The notes beneath the pieces are model-generated. The model was not told where the DNA came from, did not search any database, and saw only the letters and a list, made by a program, of their open reading frames with translations. The translations under genes and the position numbers were made by a program. This document shows positions 9,946-21,472 of a stretch of 64,000 bases of DNA, piece by piece. The stretch's first letter is position 1; every line of letters begins with the position of its first letter. This stretch comes from Deltaproteobacteria bacterium (GTDB lineage Bacteria > Myxococcota > Myxococcia > Myxococcales > SZAS-1): contig JAFEBB010000019.1 of assembly GCA_018266075.1 (NCBI GenBank), positions 1-64,000 on the forward strand, in the 5' to 3' direction.

Positions 9946-10812
9946 ATGGGCGTGGACGCGCTGCTCGGCGCGGCGCCGCCCTACCCGCGCCGCGTGGTCT
10001 GCCTCACCGAGGAGACCACCGAGGTGCTCTACCGAATCGGCGCGGGCGACCGCGTGGTGGGCGTCTCGGGCTACACCGTGCGCCCCAAGGAGGCGCGCCA
10101 GAAGCCCAAGGTCTCCAGCTTCCTCGACGCCGACTTCGAGAAGATCCTCGCGCTGAAGCCGGAGCTGGTGCTCGGGTTCTCGGACCTGCAGGCCGAACTC
10201 GGTCGCGAGCTGTGCAAGCGCGGCGTGCCCGTCTTCCTCTTCAACCAGCGCTCGCTCGCGGAGATCCTCCAGGCGATCCGCATCACCGGCGCGCTCGTCG
10301 GGCTGGCGGCTGAAGCGGACGCGCTCGCGAAGGAGCTCGAGGCCAACCTGCGCCGCCATGCGGACGCCGCGTCGAAGCTACCCAAGCGCCCGCGCGTGTT
10401 CTTCGAGGAGTGGCACGAGCCGCTCATCGCCGGCATCCGCTGGTGCAGCGAGCTGGTGGAGCTGGTGGGCGGCGACGACGTCTGCGCAAACCTGCGCACC
10501 GAGCAAGGCGCCAAGGGCCGCATCGTGGACGCGACCGACATCGCCGCCCGCGACCCGGAGGTCGTCATCGCCAGCTGGTGCGGCCGCAAGGCGCAGGAGA
10601 AGCTCATCCGCGCGCGGCCCGGCTGGGAGAGGGTGAGCGCGGTGAAGCACGACCAGCTCTACGAGGTGAAGAGCACCTTCATCCTCCAGCCCGGGCCGGC
10701 CGCGCTCACCGACGGCGTGGACCAGCTCGCGAAGATCATCGCCGCCGCCGCGCACGGCCAGACGCTGCCTCGGCTACGCCCCGGCGATCTCCGCCGCGCG
10801 GACGGCCGATGA
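9946..10812 (+). CDS. BtuF-like cobalamin/metallochelate-binding protein without signal peptide
   Basis: 288 residues of the type III periplasmic-binding fold used by BtuF/FhuD-like proteins. It shows RRVVCLTEETTEVLYRIGAG at residues 15-34, ILALKPELVLGFSD, an interdomain helix, and VELVGGDDVCANL in the second lobe. Such proteins normally carry a Sec or lipoprotein signal; here the N-terminus goes straight into the fold, so a cytosolic role or handling of a corrinoid or haem-like ligand is possible. No BtuCD permease or ATPase is nearby. It overlaps the next gene (ATGA). Confidence 0.72.
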   Translation: MGVDALLGAAPPYPRRVVCLTEETTEVLYRIGAGDRVVGVSGYTVRPKEARQKPKVSSFLDADFEKILALKPELVLGFSDLQAELGRELCKRGVPVFLFNQRSLAEILQAIRITGALVGLAAEADALAKELEANLRRHADAASKLPKRPRVFFEEWHEPLIAGIRWCSELVELVGGDDVCANLRTEQGAKGRIVDATDIAARDPEVVIASWCGRKAQEKLIRARPGWERVSAVKHDQLYEVKSTFILQPGPAALTDGVDQLAKIIAAAAHGQTLPRLRPGDLRRADGR

Positions 10813-11213
10813 GCGCGCGCGTCGAGCTGCCCGAGCCGCTGCGGGCCTTCGCCGATTCGGCCATGCCCGAAGTGGGCGGCGTGGCGAATGTAACCTTTCT
10901 GTTTGGTCCGACGTTGCCGTTCGATTGGCTGCCAGGAGATCGGAAGCGGTACTCGGCCATGACCTTGTGGCGCACCATCCACGTGCGCGATCGCGGCGAG
11001 CCCTTCGAGCCCTTGGCGCCGCGCTGGTTGGAGCTGGTGCTGCACGAGCTGGTGCACGTGGCTCAGGTGGCGCGGCTGGGTGACGTGGGCTTTCCGGCGG
11101 CCTACCTCTTTGGACTCGCGCTGCACGGCTACCAGGACCACCCGCTGGAGCGCGAGGCGCGCGAGAGGGCGAGCGAGCTCGTCGCGCGTTTTCACGCGGC
11201 ACACCCGCGGTAA
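10809..11213 (+). CDS. Small HExxH-containing protein (DUF4157-like)
   Basis: 134 residues starting at ATG 10809 inside the stop of the BtuF-like gene, so the two are translationally coupled. It contains one zincin-type motif HELVHVAQ (His79, Glu80, His83), as in DUF4157/eCIS-core-like putative metallopeptidases, but it has no signal peptide and is very short for a protease. The ATG-proximal part contains an AT-rich patch (TAACC-N5-GTT, 10891-10903). Substrate is unknown. Confidence 0.6.
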   Translation: MSARVELPEPLRAFADSAMPEVGGVANVTFLFGPTLPFDWLPGDRKRYSAMTLWRTIHVRDRGEPFEPLAPRWLELVLHELVHVAQVARLGDVGFPAAYLFGLALHGYQDHPLEREARERASELVARFHAAHPR

Positions 11214-11216
11214 TCT
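11211..11216 (+). promoter_or_regulatory. -10-like TAATCT, leaderless-type
   Basis: TAATCT overlaps the preceding stop codon and ends 6 bases before the ATG at 11223. No ribosome-binding site is visible. Confidence 0.42.
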
Positions 11217-11222
11217 GAAACC

Positions 11223-14053
<2,831 letters not shown>

Positions 14054-14065
14054 TTAATTCGTCAA

Positions 14066-14824
14066 TTACTTCGGCGGTTCGGGAAGCTCCACGAAGGCCT
14101 TCCGCGCGGCCTCGAGGTCTTCCGGGGTGTCCACGCCGAAGCCGGCGTAGGGCGAGGCCAGCACGCGGATGGGCACGCCGTGCTCGAGGGCGCGGAGCTG
14201 CTCCAGCTTCTCCGCCTTCTCGAGAGGCAAGCTGCGCAGCTCGGCGAACTCGTACAAGAACTCGCGCCGGAAGCCGTAGATGCCCACGTGGCCGAGGTAC
14301 TCATGCCGGCCGCCGTCGCGCACGAAGGGGATGGCCGCCCGCGAGAAGTAGAGCGCGTCGTGCTTGCGGTTGCGCACCACCTTCACCACCTGGGGCTTGC
14401 TCAGCTCGCTCGGCGGCAGGGCGCGCGCGAGGGTGGCCATCTTCACGGCCGCGTCGGAGAAGGCGCTGCAGAGGATCTCCAGGGCCGTCGGATCCAGCAG
14501 CGGCTCGTCGCCCTGCACGTTGAGGATGATCCCAAAGTCTTCCGGCAAGGTCCGCGCGGCCTCGGCCACGCGGTCGGTGCCGGTGGCGCAGTGCTCGCTG
14601 GTCATGACCGCTTCGCCGCCCGCGGCCTTCACCGCGTCGGCGATGCGCGGGTCGTCGGTGGCCACCAGCACGCGATCGACCGTTCGCGCCCGCTGCGCGC
14701 GCTCGAGCACGCGCACGACCATGGGCTTGCCGTGGATGTCGGCGAGCGGCTTTCCGGGGAGGCGTTCGGAGGCAAAACGGGCGGGAATGATCACCGCGAC
14801 GCGCTGACCCGTGCTCGTAGTCAC
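14066..14824 (-). CDS. kdsB: 3-deoxy-manno-octulosonate cytidylyltransferase
   Basis: 252 residues. It activates Kdo with CTP to CMP-Kdo for lipid A/core synthesis in the cytosol. The nucleotide-binding start VAVIIPARFASERLPGKPL, the SEHCATGTDRVAEA motif, VQGDEPLL and the late LEQLRALEHG motif are all present. Translation appears to begin at GTG 14824 with AAGGG just upstream. Gene order with pyrG supports a shared operon. Confidence 0.95.
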   Translation of the reverse strand: MTTSTGQRVAVIIPARFASERLPGKPLADIHGKPMVVRVLERAQRARTVDRVLVATDDPRIADAVKAAGGEAVMTSEHCATGTDRVAEAARTLPEDFGIILNVQGDEPLLDPTALEILCSAFSDAAVKMATLARALPPSELSKPQVVKVVRNRKHDALYFSRAAIPFVRDGGRHEYLGHVGIYGFRREFLYEFAELRSLPLEKAEKLEQLRALEHGVPIRVLASPYAGFGVDTPEDLEAARKAFVELPEPPK

Positions 14825-14877
14825 GGGAGACCCTTGTACGCGGCGGGCGTGCGGGCGTCAACGACGGCGATGTCTTC

Positions 14878-16011
14878 CTAGCTTTGAGACATTGCGGTTG
14901 CGGCTTCGCGGTACGCAGCGACGTAGAGCGCGCCCGAGGCCTCCAGCGACAGCTCGCGCGTCACGAACGCCCGCGGCCGATAGTTCGGAAGCGCCGCCTG
15001 AAAGCGATCGAGGGCCTCGGGGAACGCCGATGCGTCGCGGAAGGTGGTGCCACAGGTCTCGTCGAAGAACGGAACCGAGCTCGCCGGCACCGGCTCCTTC
15101 TCGAACTGGGGCCGGATGGGATCCAGCCAGAAGCCGTTGTCCCAGGCCAGCACCGGCACGCCGCACGCGAGCGCCTCCTGGTAGGCGAGGCCCTGCGTCT
15201 CGTGCTCGCACACGAAGACCATTCCCTTCGCGCGCGCGAGCAGCGAGCGGTACTGCGCGTGGTCGTAGTGCCGGTAGCGGATGGTCTCGTGACGCAGGCC
15301 GCGGCGGTCGAGCTCGGCGAGGAGCGGCTCGAGCAGCGCAGGCACGTAGTGCTCCCTTTGCCAGCGGATCTTGTCGTAGACGAGCAGGTCGAGGTCTTTC
15401 GGCCCGTGGGTGAGGTCGGGCCACTTCTCGAGGTCGAGCCCGGAGAACCAGAGCGCGCAGGCATCGCCGTAGCTCTGGGCGAACATCTGCTTCATCCACG
15501 AACAGGGCACGAGGTAGCGGCGGTAGCGCGGATCGCGCATCAGCGTCGGCGCGAGCTGCGGATGATCGAAGAGCCCGGGCCCGAGCACGGCCGGGTTGGG
15601 CAGCGTCCAGGACTCGAGCACGTGGGTGTAGCCGGCGAGACCCACCGGGTAGTGCGGGTTGCGCCGCGCGAGCTCCGGGTCGTTGACGATCACGCGCCAG
15701 CCCAGCTTCTCGAGGCCGCGCACCAGCCCAAGGAACGCCACCTGGAAGCCGCTGACGTTCTGCCCGTCGCGCAGCACGTGGTACGCGCGGCGCAGCGCGC
15801 GGCGGAGTTGGCGATCGTTCTTGATGAACGTATCGCGCTCGACGTCCTCGAAGAAGAGCAGCGCCACCTTGTCGCGCTCGAGCTCCAACGGCCGGGCGTA
15901 GAGGTCGCGCTTGAGGAGCTGGTCGGCGCGCCGCCGCGCCAGGTTGCCGACGCCCGCCGCAGTGAGCTGCGCGAGCTCGGAGCTCGCCTGGGCCAGTCGG
16001 GACGTTCGCAT
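14878..16011 (-). CDS. Glycosyltransferase (GT4-like)
   Basis: 377 residues. The C-terminal half carries the GT-B donor-site pattern FVCEHETQGLAYQEALACG followed by VPVLAW, in which Glu residues contact the nucleotide sugar. The first half (GFQVAFLGLVRGLEKLGW) looks like the acceptor Rossmann domain. ATG 16011 follows GAGGAG by 3 bases. The frame is open further upstream, but that region belongs to the DUF4136 gene. It is followed by kdsB at 53 bases, suggesting surface polysaccharide or LPS work; donor and acceptor are unknown. Confidence 0.75.
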   Translation of the reverse strand: MRTSRLAQASSELAQLTAAGVGNLARRRADQLLKRDLYARPLELERDKVALLFFEDVERDTFIKNDRQLRRALRRAYHVLRDGQNVSGFQVAFLGLVRGLEKLGWRVIVNDPELARRNPHYPVGLAGYTHVLESWTLPNPAVLGPGLFDHPQLAPTLMRDPRYRRYLVPCSWMKQMFAQSYGDACALWFSGLDLEKWPDLTHGPKDLDLLVYDKIRWQREHYVPALLEPLLAELDRRGLRHETIRYRHYDHAQYRSLLARAKGMVFVCEHETQGLAYQEALACGVPVLAWDNGFWLDPIRPQFEKEPVPASSVPFFDETCGTTFRDASAFPEALDRFQAALPNYRPRAFVTRELSLEASGALYVAAYREAATAMSQS

Positions 16012-16070
16012 GGGCTCCTCGGAGCGCGACACGTTAGGGACGATGCGCGTGGGCGCAAGGGCGGCCGCGC

Positions 16071-16619
16071 TCAGTGCGGCGGGTAGCGGTCGAACGCCTT
16101 CTGCACCGCGGTGAGGATGAGCTTGGGATCCACGCGGTTGCCGATGGGCGTCGTGAGATACGCGCGCCAGATGATCTGGTGCGTATGCGCGTCGGAGACG
16201 TCGATGACCAGCGTGCCTTCCGTGTACGTCGTGCTCCAGAAGGTCTGGTACGCCGGGCCCCACCACGCCGAGGTGTCCCACGGCGACACGCCCCAGGTCG
16301 CGTACACGGGCGGCGGTGCGGCCTCGAGCTCCGTGCGCTGCCGCGCGCCGGCGACGTAGGTCACCAACACATCCGGCGCGTCGCGATTCTCGGTGAGGCC
16401 GCGCTGCGGAAGCGTCTGTTGAATCGCAGCCTCGATGGCGCCCATCACCTGCTGCTCGCGCGGGCCGGGCGGCAGACCGTTCAGACCGACCACGGAGCCT
16501 GGGCTCATGGCGTAGGTCTTGAAGCCCGCGAAGTTCACGTCGGGGTTGTGATCGGTGCGCACGTTCACCGCGGTGCACGCGGTGCAGGCGAGCCATCCCA
16601 GGACGAGCCATCGCGACAT
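16071..16619 (-). CDS. DUF4136 lipoprotein
   Basis: 182 residues. The short leader MSRWLVLGWLACTAC ends in a plausible lipobox. The mature part has the DUF4136 hallmarks: DHNPDVNFAGFKTYA at the start, a central GLTENRDAPDVLVTYVAG and a late GTLVIDVSDAHTHQIIWRA. Members are small periplasmic or outer-membrane lipoproteins of unknown function. The chosen ATG (16619) places the leader correctly; upstream in-frame codons have no family resemblance. A TATTTC hexamer lies 6 bases upstream. Confidence 0.82.
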   Translation of the reverse strand: MSRWLVLGWLACTACTAVNVRTDHNPDVNFAGFKTYAMSPGSVVGLNGLPPGPREQQVMGAIEAAIQQTLPQRGLTENRDAPDVLVTYVAGARQRTELEAAPPPVYATWGVSPWDTSAWWGPAYQTFWSTTYTEGTLVIDVSDAHTHQIIWRAYLTTPIGNRVDPKLILTAVQKAFDRYPPH

Positions 16620-16791
16620 CCGAGAGAAATAGGAATCGCCGCTCCCGCTCGGAAGCCCGTCCGTCGGGCATCGAGCAAGGCGAGCGCGCGACGTCCACCA
16701 TCGAGCTGATTCGATTGCCCTCTTGGGGGTTCCGCCTGCACGCCAAGCGAGCGATCGCCAGTGTGATCGCACGTCGAGGAGTCACACGAAC

Positions 16792-16986
16792 ATGCGCGTT
16801 CCCCTCCTGGTGCTGGCTGCTGCGCTCGCGCTGTCGCTGGGCACCGGCTGTATTTGCCCGTGGCTGCAGTACGGCTGGCAGGCGAAGTCGGAGCAGGCCC
16901 CGCAGGCCGCCGCGACGCCCAAGGCCGCGCCGACTCAGCCGGCCACGCCAGCGCCTGCTCCCGCAGCTCCTGTGGCCACGCGCTAG
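16792..16986 (+). CDS. Small Pro/Ala-rich lipoprotein
   Basis: 64 residues. MRVPLLVLAAALALSLGTGC is a clean lipoprotein signal (lipobox GTGC). The mature part is about 45 residues of Gln/Pro/Ala/Thr repeats with no fold. AGGAG lies about 10 bases upstream. It may be a wall-spanning or anchoring peptide; function is unknown. Confidence 0.6.
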   Translation: MRVPLLVLAAALALSLGTGCICPWLQYGWQAKSEQAPQAAATPKAAPTQPATPAPAPAAPVATR

Positions 16987-17046
16987 CGAGAACCCTACCG
17001 CCCGTGCGGTGTTTGGCTATGCTCCCGCGCCTTCCGTGGAGCTGCC

Positions 17047-19083
17047 ATGCGCCTCAGCCTCGTCTCGTTGCTCTTGCTCGTGCCCGCCCTCGCGGCCGCC
17101 GAGGACAAGCCCCTCACCGCGCTGCCGTACGAGCCCAGCCTGAACCTCGAGTCGCTCGATCGCAGCGTGGATCCCTGCGTCGACTTCTACACCTACAGCT
17201 GCGGCGGCTGGCAGAAGCGCAACCCCATTCCGCCGGACCAGTCGGCGTGGAGCGTGTACGGCAAGCTGGAGATGGAGAACCTCCAGTTCCTCTGGGGCGT
17301 GCTGGAGCAAGCCGCGCAGGACAAGGCCGGCCGCAATGCCGTCGACCAGAAGATCGGCGACTACTTTGCGAGCTGCATGGACACCGCGGCCATCGACAAG
17401 CTCGGCGCCGCGCCGCTCAAGCCCGATCTCGACGCCATCGCCGCGCTCAAGTCGATCAACGACCTGCCCGCGCTGCTGGGCAAGCTCCAGCGCAGCACGA
17501 GCTCGTCGGGGATGCTCTTCGCCTTCGGCTCCGACCAGGATTGGGAGAACTCGGAGAAGGTGATCGGCGAGTTCGGCGCGGGCGGCATCGGTCTGCCGGA
17601 TCGCGACTACTACTTCCGCACCGACGCGAAGTCCGTCGAGATCCGACAGAAGTACCAGGCGCACGTGCAGAAGATGATGGAGCTCCTCGGCGACAAGCCC
17701 GCGGATGCCGCCAAGGAAGCCGAGGCGATCCTCAAGCTGGAGACCTCGCTGGCGAGCGCCTCGCTGACCAACGTCGAGAAGCGCAGCCCGCACAACCTCG
17801 CGCACCACGCCACGCTCAAGGAAGCGCAGGCGATGATGCCCTCGTTCTCGCTGGCGGCGTACCTGCCCGCGGCGGGCGCTGGCAGCGTGGACTTCTTCAA
17901 CGTCACCGAGCCCAAGTTCCTCGCCGAGGTGGAGAAGCAGCTCCATGCCACCTCGCTCGACACCTGGAAGGCGTACCTGCGCTGGCACCTGGTGCACCAC
18001 GAGGCCACGGCGCTCTCGAGCGCGTTCGACGACGAGGACTGGAACTTCTACGCGAAGACGCTGCGCGGCGCGCAGGTGAAGGCCCCGCGGTGGAAGCGCT
18101 GCGTGCGCTCGGTGGACGGAAACCTCGGCGAGGCGCTGGGCCAGGCCTTCGTGGCCAAGGCGTTCCCGCCGGAGATGAAGCAGCGCACCGTGGATATGAC
18201 CAAGCTCGTCGAGAACGCCATGGAGGACGACCTCAAGGGCCTCTCGTGGATGAGCGAGCCCACGCGCAAGGCCGCGCTCGCCAAGCTGCACACCATCGTG
18301 AACAAGGTGGGCTACCCGGAGCACTGGCGCGACTACACCAAGCTCGCCATCGCGCGCGGCGACCACGCGGGCAACGTGCGGCGTGCGGAGACCTTCGAGT
18401 GGGATCGGCAGCTCGCCAAGATCGGCAAGCCGCTCGACCGCGGCCAGTGGGACATGACGCCGCCGACGGTCGACGCCTACTACAACCCGCAAATGAACGA
18501 CATCAACTTCCCCGCGGGCGTGCTGCAGCCGCCGCTCTTCGACAACAAGCTCGACGACGCGCCGAACTACGGCAACACCGGCTCCACCGTGGGCCACGAG
18601 CTCACCCACGGCTTCGACGACGAAGGCCGCCAGTTCGACGCCAAGGGCAACCTCAAGGACTGGTGGACCGAAGCGGATGCCAAGGCCTTCGAGACGCGCG
18701 CGCAGTGCATCGTGGACCAGTATGGCGGCTACGTGGCCGTCGACGACATCCACGTGAACTCCAAGCTCACCCTCGGCGAGGACGTGGCCGACCTGGGCGG
18801 GACCATCCTCGCGTATGTGGCGTGGAAGGCCGCGGTGCACGACAAGAAGCTCGGCAGCGCCGACGGCTTCACCCCGGATCAGCGCTTCTTCGTGGGCTTC
18901 GCGCAGTGGGCGTGCAGCAACGAGCGACCCGAAGAGGTGCGGCTGCACACGCTCACCAATCCGCACTCGCCGCCGAAGTACCGAATCAACGGCGTGGTCG
19001 CGAACATGCCGGAGTTCGCGAAGGCGTTCTCGTGCAAGAAGGGTTCGCCGATGGTGCGAGAGAAGCCCTGCCGCGTCTGGTAG
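17047..19083 (+). CDS. pepO: M13-family zinc metallopeptidase (PepO/neprilysin-like)
   Basis: 678 residues, typical of M13 endopeptidases, with a cleavable signal peptide (to about residue 18) placing it outside the cytoplasm. The catalytic core is complete: HELTH with His517, Glu518 and His521, then GEDVADLGG supplying Glu578 and Asp582. The N-terminal DPCVDFYTYSCGGW and the terminal CRVW are family signatures. GGAG is placed 5 bases before ATG, and a TATGCT hexamer at 17018 could be the -10. It is expected to cleave short peptides. Confidence 0.93.
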   Translation: MRLSLVSLLLLVPALAAAEDKPLTALPYEPSLNLESLDRSVDPCVDFYTYSCGGWQKRNPIPPDQSAWSVYGKLEMENLQFLWGVLEQAAQDKAGRNAVDQKIGDYFASCMDTAAIDKLGAAPLKPDLDAIAALKSINDLPALLGKLQRSTSSSGMLFAFGSDQDWENSEKVIGEFGAGGIGLPDRDYYFRTDAKSVEIRQKYQAHVQKMMELLGDKPADAAKEAEAILKLETSLASASLTNVEKRSPHNLAHHATLKEAQAMMPSFSLAAYLPAAGAGSVDFFNVTEPKFLAEVEKQLHATSLDTWKAYLRWHLVHHEATALSSAFDDEDWNFYAKTLRGAQVKAPRWKRCVRSVDGNLGEALGQAFVAKAFPPEMKQRTVDMTKLVENAMEDDLKGLSWMSEPTRKAALAKLHTIVNKVGYPEHWRDYTKLAIARGDHAGNVRRAETFEWDRQLAKIGKPLDRGQWDMTPPTVDAYYNPQMNDINFPAGVLQPPLFDNKLDDAPNYGNTGSTVGHELTHGFDDEGRQFDAKGNLKDWWTEADAKAFETRAQCIVDQYGGYVAVDDIHVNSKLTLGEDVADLGGTILAYVAWKAAVHDKKLGSADGFTPDQRFFVGFAQWACSNERPEEVRLHTLTNPHSPPKYRINGVVANMPEFAKAFSCKKGSPMVREKPCRVW

Positions 19084-19085
19084 GC

Positions 19086-19099
19086 CAGGCTTCAGCCTG
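19086..19099 (+). terminator. Short hairpin after pepO
   Basis: CAGGC-TTCA-GCCTG forms a 5-bp stem with a tetraloop three bases after the pepO stop. No T-run follows, so termination is uncertain. Confidence 0.3.
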
Positions 19100-19175
19100 A
19101 CACCAGACCTGCGCGCGTCACGGCGCCTCGCGAATCGCTTGCGCGCTCGCGGGGCCCGGGAAATGCTCCCTGCGC

Positions 19176-21086
19176 ATGTCGACTGCCAGCGCCCCCGCCG
19201 CCGAGAGCCCTGCCGCATCCAAGTACCGGTTCGTGCGCATCACCCAGCGCGTCGAGGACTGGGCCGTGGTCGCCGTCGTCCTGGCGATGGCCCTGCTGCC
19301 CACGTTCCACGTCCTGATCCGCAAGATCAACGGAAGCGGAATCCCCAGCGCCCAGGTCCTGGTGCAGCACCTCACCCTCTGGGTGGGCATGCTCGGGGCC
19401 CTGCTCTGCACCCGCGAGCAGAAGCACCTCTCGCTCTCGACGTCGGAGCTGCTCCACGGGAAGGTGCAGCTCTACGCGCAGCTGTTCCGCGGCATCGTCG
19501 CGGCCGTCATCACCGCGCTGCTCGCCTACGCCAGCACCGAGCTGGTGAAGGCGAACATGAGCTCGCCCAACACCATCGTGGGCTCGCTGCCCGAGTGGGC
19601 GAGCCAGGCCATCATGCCCGCGGTGCTGTTCGTGATGGCCATCCGCACGGCGATTCACGCGTCGCCGAAGTGGCCAGGCCGCGTCGCCGCGCTGTTGTGC
19701 TGCGCGCCCTTCCTCATCTACCCGCTGCTGGAGTGGAAGGCGCCGGGCACCGCCGCGGCCATCATGGCCAAGGTGGACGCGCTGCCTGCGGGCAGCCTGA
19801 AGTGGCCACTGGGCATCGTGATCCTGCTGGCGCTGCTCGCGGGCGCGCCCATCTACACGGGCATGAGCGGCCTGGCGATGCTGCTCTTCTTCGCCGAGCA
19901 GACGCCCATCGCCAGCGTCCCCACGCAGACGATGGACCTGGTGCTCTCGCCCACGCTGCCGGCGATCCCGCTGCTCACCGCTGCGGGCTACGTGCTCGCG
20001 GAAGGCGGCAGCGCCAAGCGCGCCATCAAGGCCTATCGCGCGCTCTTCGGCTGGGTACCCGGCGGACTCGCGGTGATGACCTGCCTCATCTGCGCAGTGT
20101 TCACCACCCTCACCGGCGGCTCGGGCGTGACGATTCTTGCGCTGGGCGGGCTCGTCTATCCGCTGCTGCGCGAGGAGCAGTATCCGGAAGGCTTCTCGCT
20201 CGGCCTGGTGACGGCGTCGGGCTCGCTGGGCTTGCTCTTCTATCCGTCGATTCCGGTCATCCTCTACGGCGTGGTCGCGCAGATCCCCGACCTGAACCAG
20301 CTCTACGTGGCCGGCCTGGTGCCGGGCCTGTTCATGCTCATCCTCGTGTGCGCGTACTGCGTGTACGTCGGCCGCAAGTCGCCCAGGAGCAAGTTCGACG
20401 GCAAGGCGGGCATCAAGGCGCTCATCGACCTCAAGTGGGAGCTGGTGCTGCCGCTGGTGCTGGTGGTGCCGTACGTGGCGCACATCGCGACGCTCATGGA
20501 GTGCGCCGCGCTCACGTGCACCTACGCGATCATCAGTCAGGTGTTCCTCACCAAGGACATCCCGCTCAAGGAGCTGCCGGCCACGCTCGCGCGCGCGGCG
20601 GCGCTGGTGGGCGCGGTGATCATCGTGCTCGGCGTGGCGCTCGGCTTGACCAACTACCTCGTCGACGCCGAGGTGCCCGCCTCGGTCGTGACCTGGGTGC
20701 GCGCGCACATCCACAGCGAGGTGGGCTTCCTGCTGACGCTGAACTTGATGCTGCTCGTGCTGGGAAGCGTGCTGGAGATCTACTCGGCGATCTTGATTCT
20801 CGCGCCGCTGGTGGCGCCGCTCGGGCAGAGCTACGGCGTCGACAAGATCCACCTGGCGATCGTGTTCCTCGCGAACCTCGAGCTGGGCTTCCTCTTCCCG
20901 CCGGTGGGGTTGAACCTGTTCTTGTCGGCGTCGCGGTTCAACAAGCCGCTGCCGCAGCTCTACCGGAATGCGGCGCCGTTCCTGGCCATCATGGCCGCGG
21001 CGGTGCTGCTGATTACGTACTGCGAGCCGATGACCACGGGCGTGCTCAAGCACTTCTACCCGGGCTACGGCGCGGCGATTCCTTAA
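19176..21086 (+). CDS. TRAP transporter, fused DctQ-DctM permease
   Basis: 636 residues with about 16 hydrophobic segments. Residues 20-190 resemble the four-helix small subunit DctQ (LPTFHVLIRKING, VQHLTLWVGMLGAL). The remainder is the large subunit DctM, with GGSGVTILALGGLVYPLL and a late LELGFLFPPVGLNLFL. Such fusions import organic acids using a sodium gradient. No DctP binding protein lies nearby, so the ligand cannot be guessed. The stop codon TAA begins a TAACC-N5-GTG motif. Confidence 0.85.
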   Translation: MSTASAPAAESPAASKYRFVRITQRVEDWAVVAVVLAMALLPTFHVLIRKINGSGIPSAQVLVQHLTLWVGMLGALLCTREQKHLSLSTSELLHGKVQLYAQLFRGIVAAVITALLAYASTELVKANMSSPNTIVGSLPEWASQAIMPAVLFVMAIRTAIHASPKWPGRVAALLCCAPFLIYPLLEWKAPGTAAAIMAKVDALPAGSLKWPLGIVILLALLAGAPIYTGMSGLAMLLFFAEQTPIASVPTQTMDLVLSPTLPAIPLLTAAGYVLAEGGSAKRAIKAYRALFGWVPGGLAVMTCLICAVFTTLTGGSGVTILALGGLVYPLLREEQYPEGFSLGLVTASGSLGLLFYPSIPVILYGVVAQIPDLNQLYVAGLVPGLFMLILVCAYCVYVGRKSPRSKFDGKAGIKALIDLKWELVLPLVLVVPYVAHIATLMECAALTCTYAIISQVFLTKDIPLKELPATLARAAALVGAVIIVLGVALGLTNYLVDAEVPASVVTWVRAHIHSEVGFLLTLNLMLLVLGSVLEIYSAILILAPLVAPLGQSYGVDKIHLAIVFLANLELGFLFPPVGLNLFLSASRFNKPLPQLYRNAAPFLAIMAAAVLLITYCEPMTTGVLKHFYPGYGAAIP

Positions 21087-21107
21087 CCGTTTGGTGAACC
21101 AGCATCC

Positions 21108-21472
21108 ATGAGCGAGAACGTCTCCGCCGGCATCGCCGTCGCCATGAGCTGGGTGATCAACGCGCTCGTGGGCTTCTCGTTCTTCGCCGCCGGCTTCAAC
21201 GGCGGCAAGACCGACAGTCAGGGCCTGTGGTCTTGCTCGTGGCCGACGTAGTCCTCGGCCTCGCCATCGGCGCGATGCTGCGCGAGCTCCGCCCGACGCT
21301 CTTGCTCGCCTCGGTCGCGCCGCTGCTGTTCTTCTCGCTGCTCTTCGCCAACAGCGCGCTCGAGCACCACGAGTACGGTGTCGCCGTGGGCATCGGCGTG
21401 GCGCCGCTGGTGATGCAGGGGGTGCCCTGGGCTGCGACCGCCTTCGCCTCGGCGCAATTCAAGAAGAAGTGA
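21108..21472 (+). pseudogene. Small multi-helix membrane protein, apparently frameshifted
   Basis: Frame 1 from ATG 21108 encodes a first helix (SWVINALVGFSFFAAGF) and stops at 21249. A second frame, open from GTG 21227 to 21472, encodes three more helices and ends FKKK. Joining them near 21225 gives one plausible four-helix protein of about 120 residues; a single missing base would explain the break. Alternatives are two overlapping coupled genes or a sequencing error. The 3' end overlaps the converging hydrolase gene by 14 bases. No family was recognised. Confidence 0.5.
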
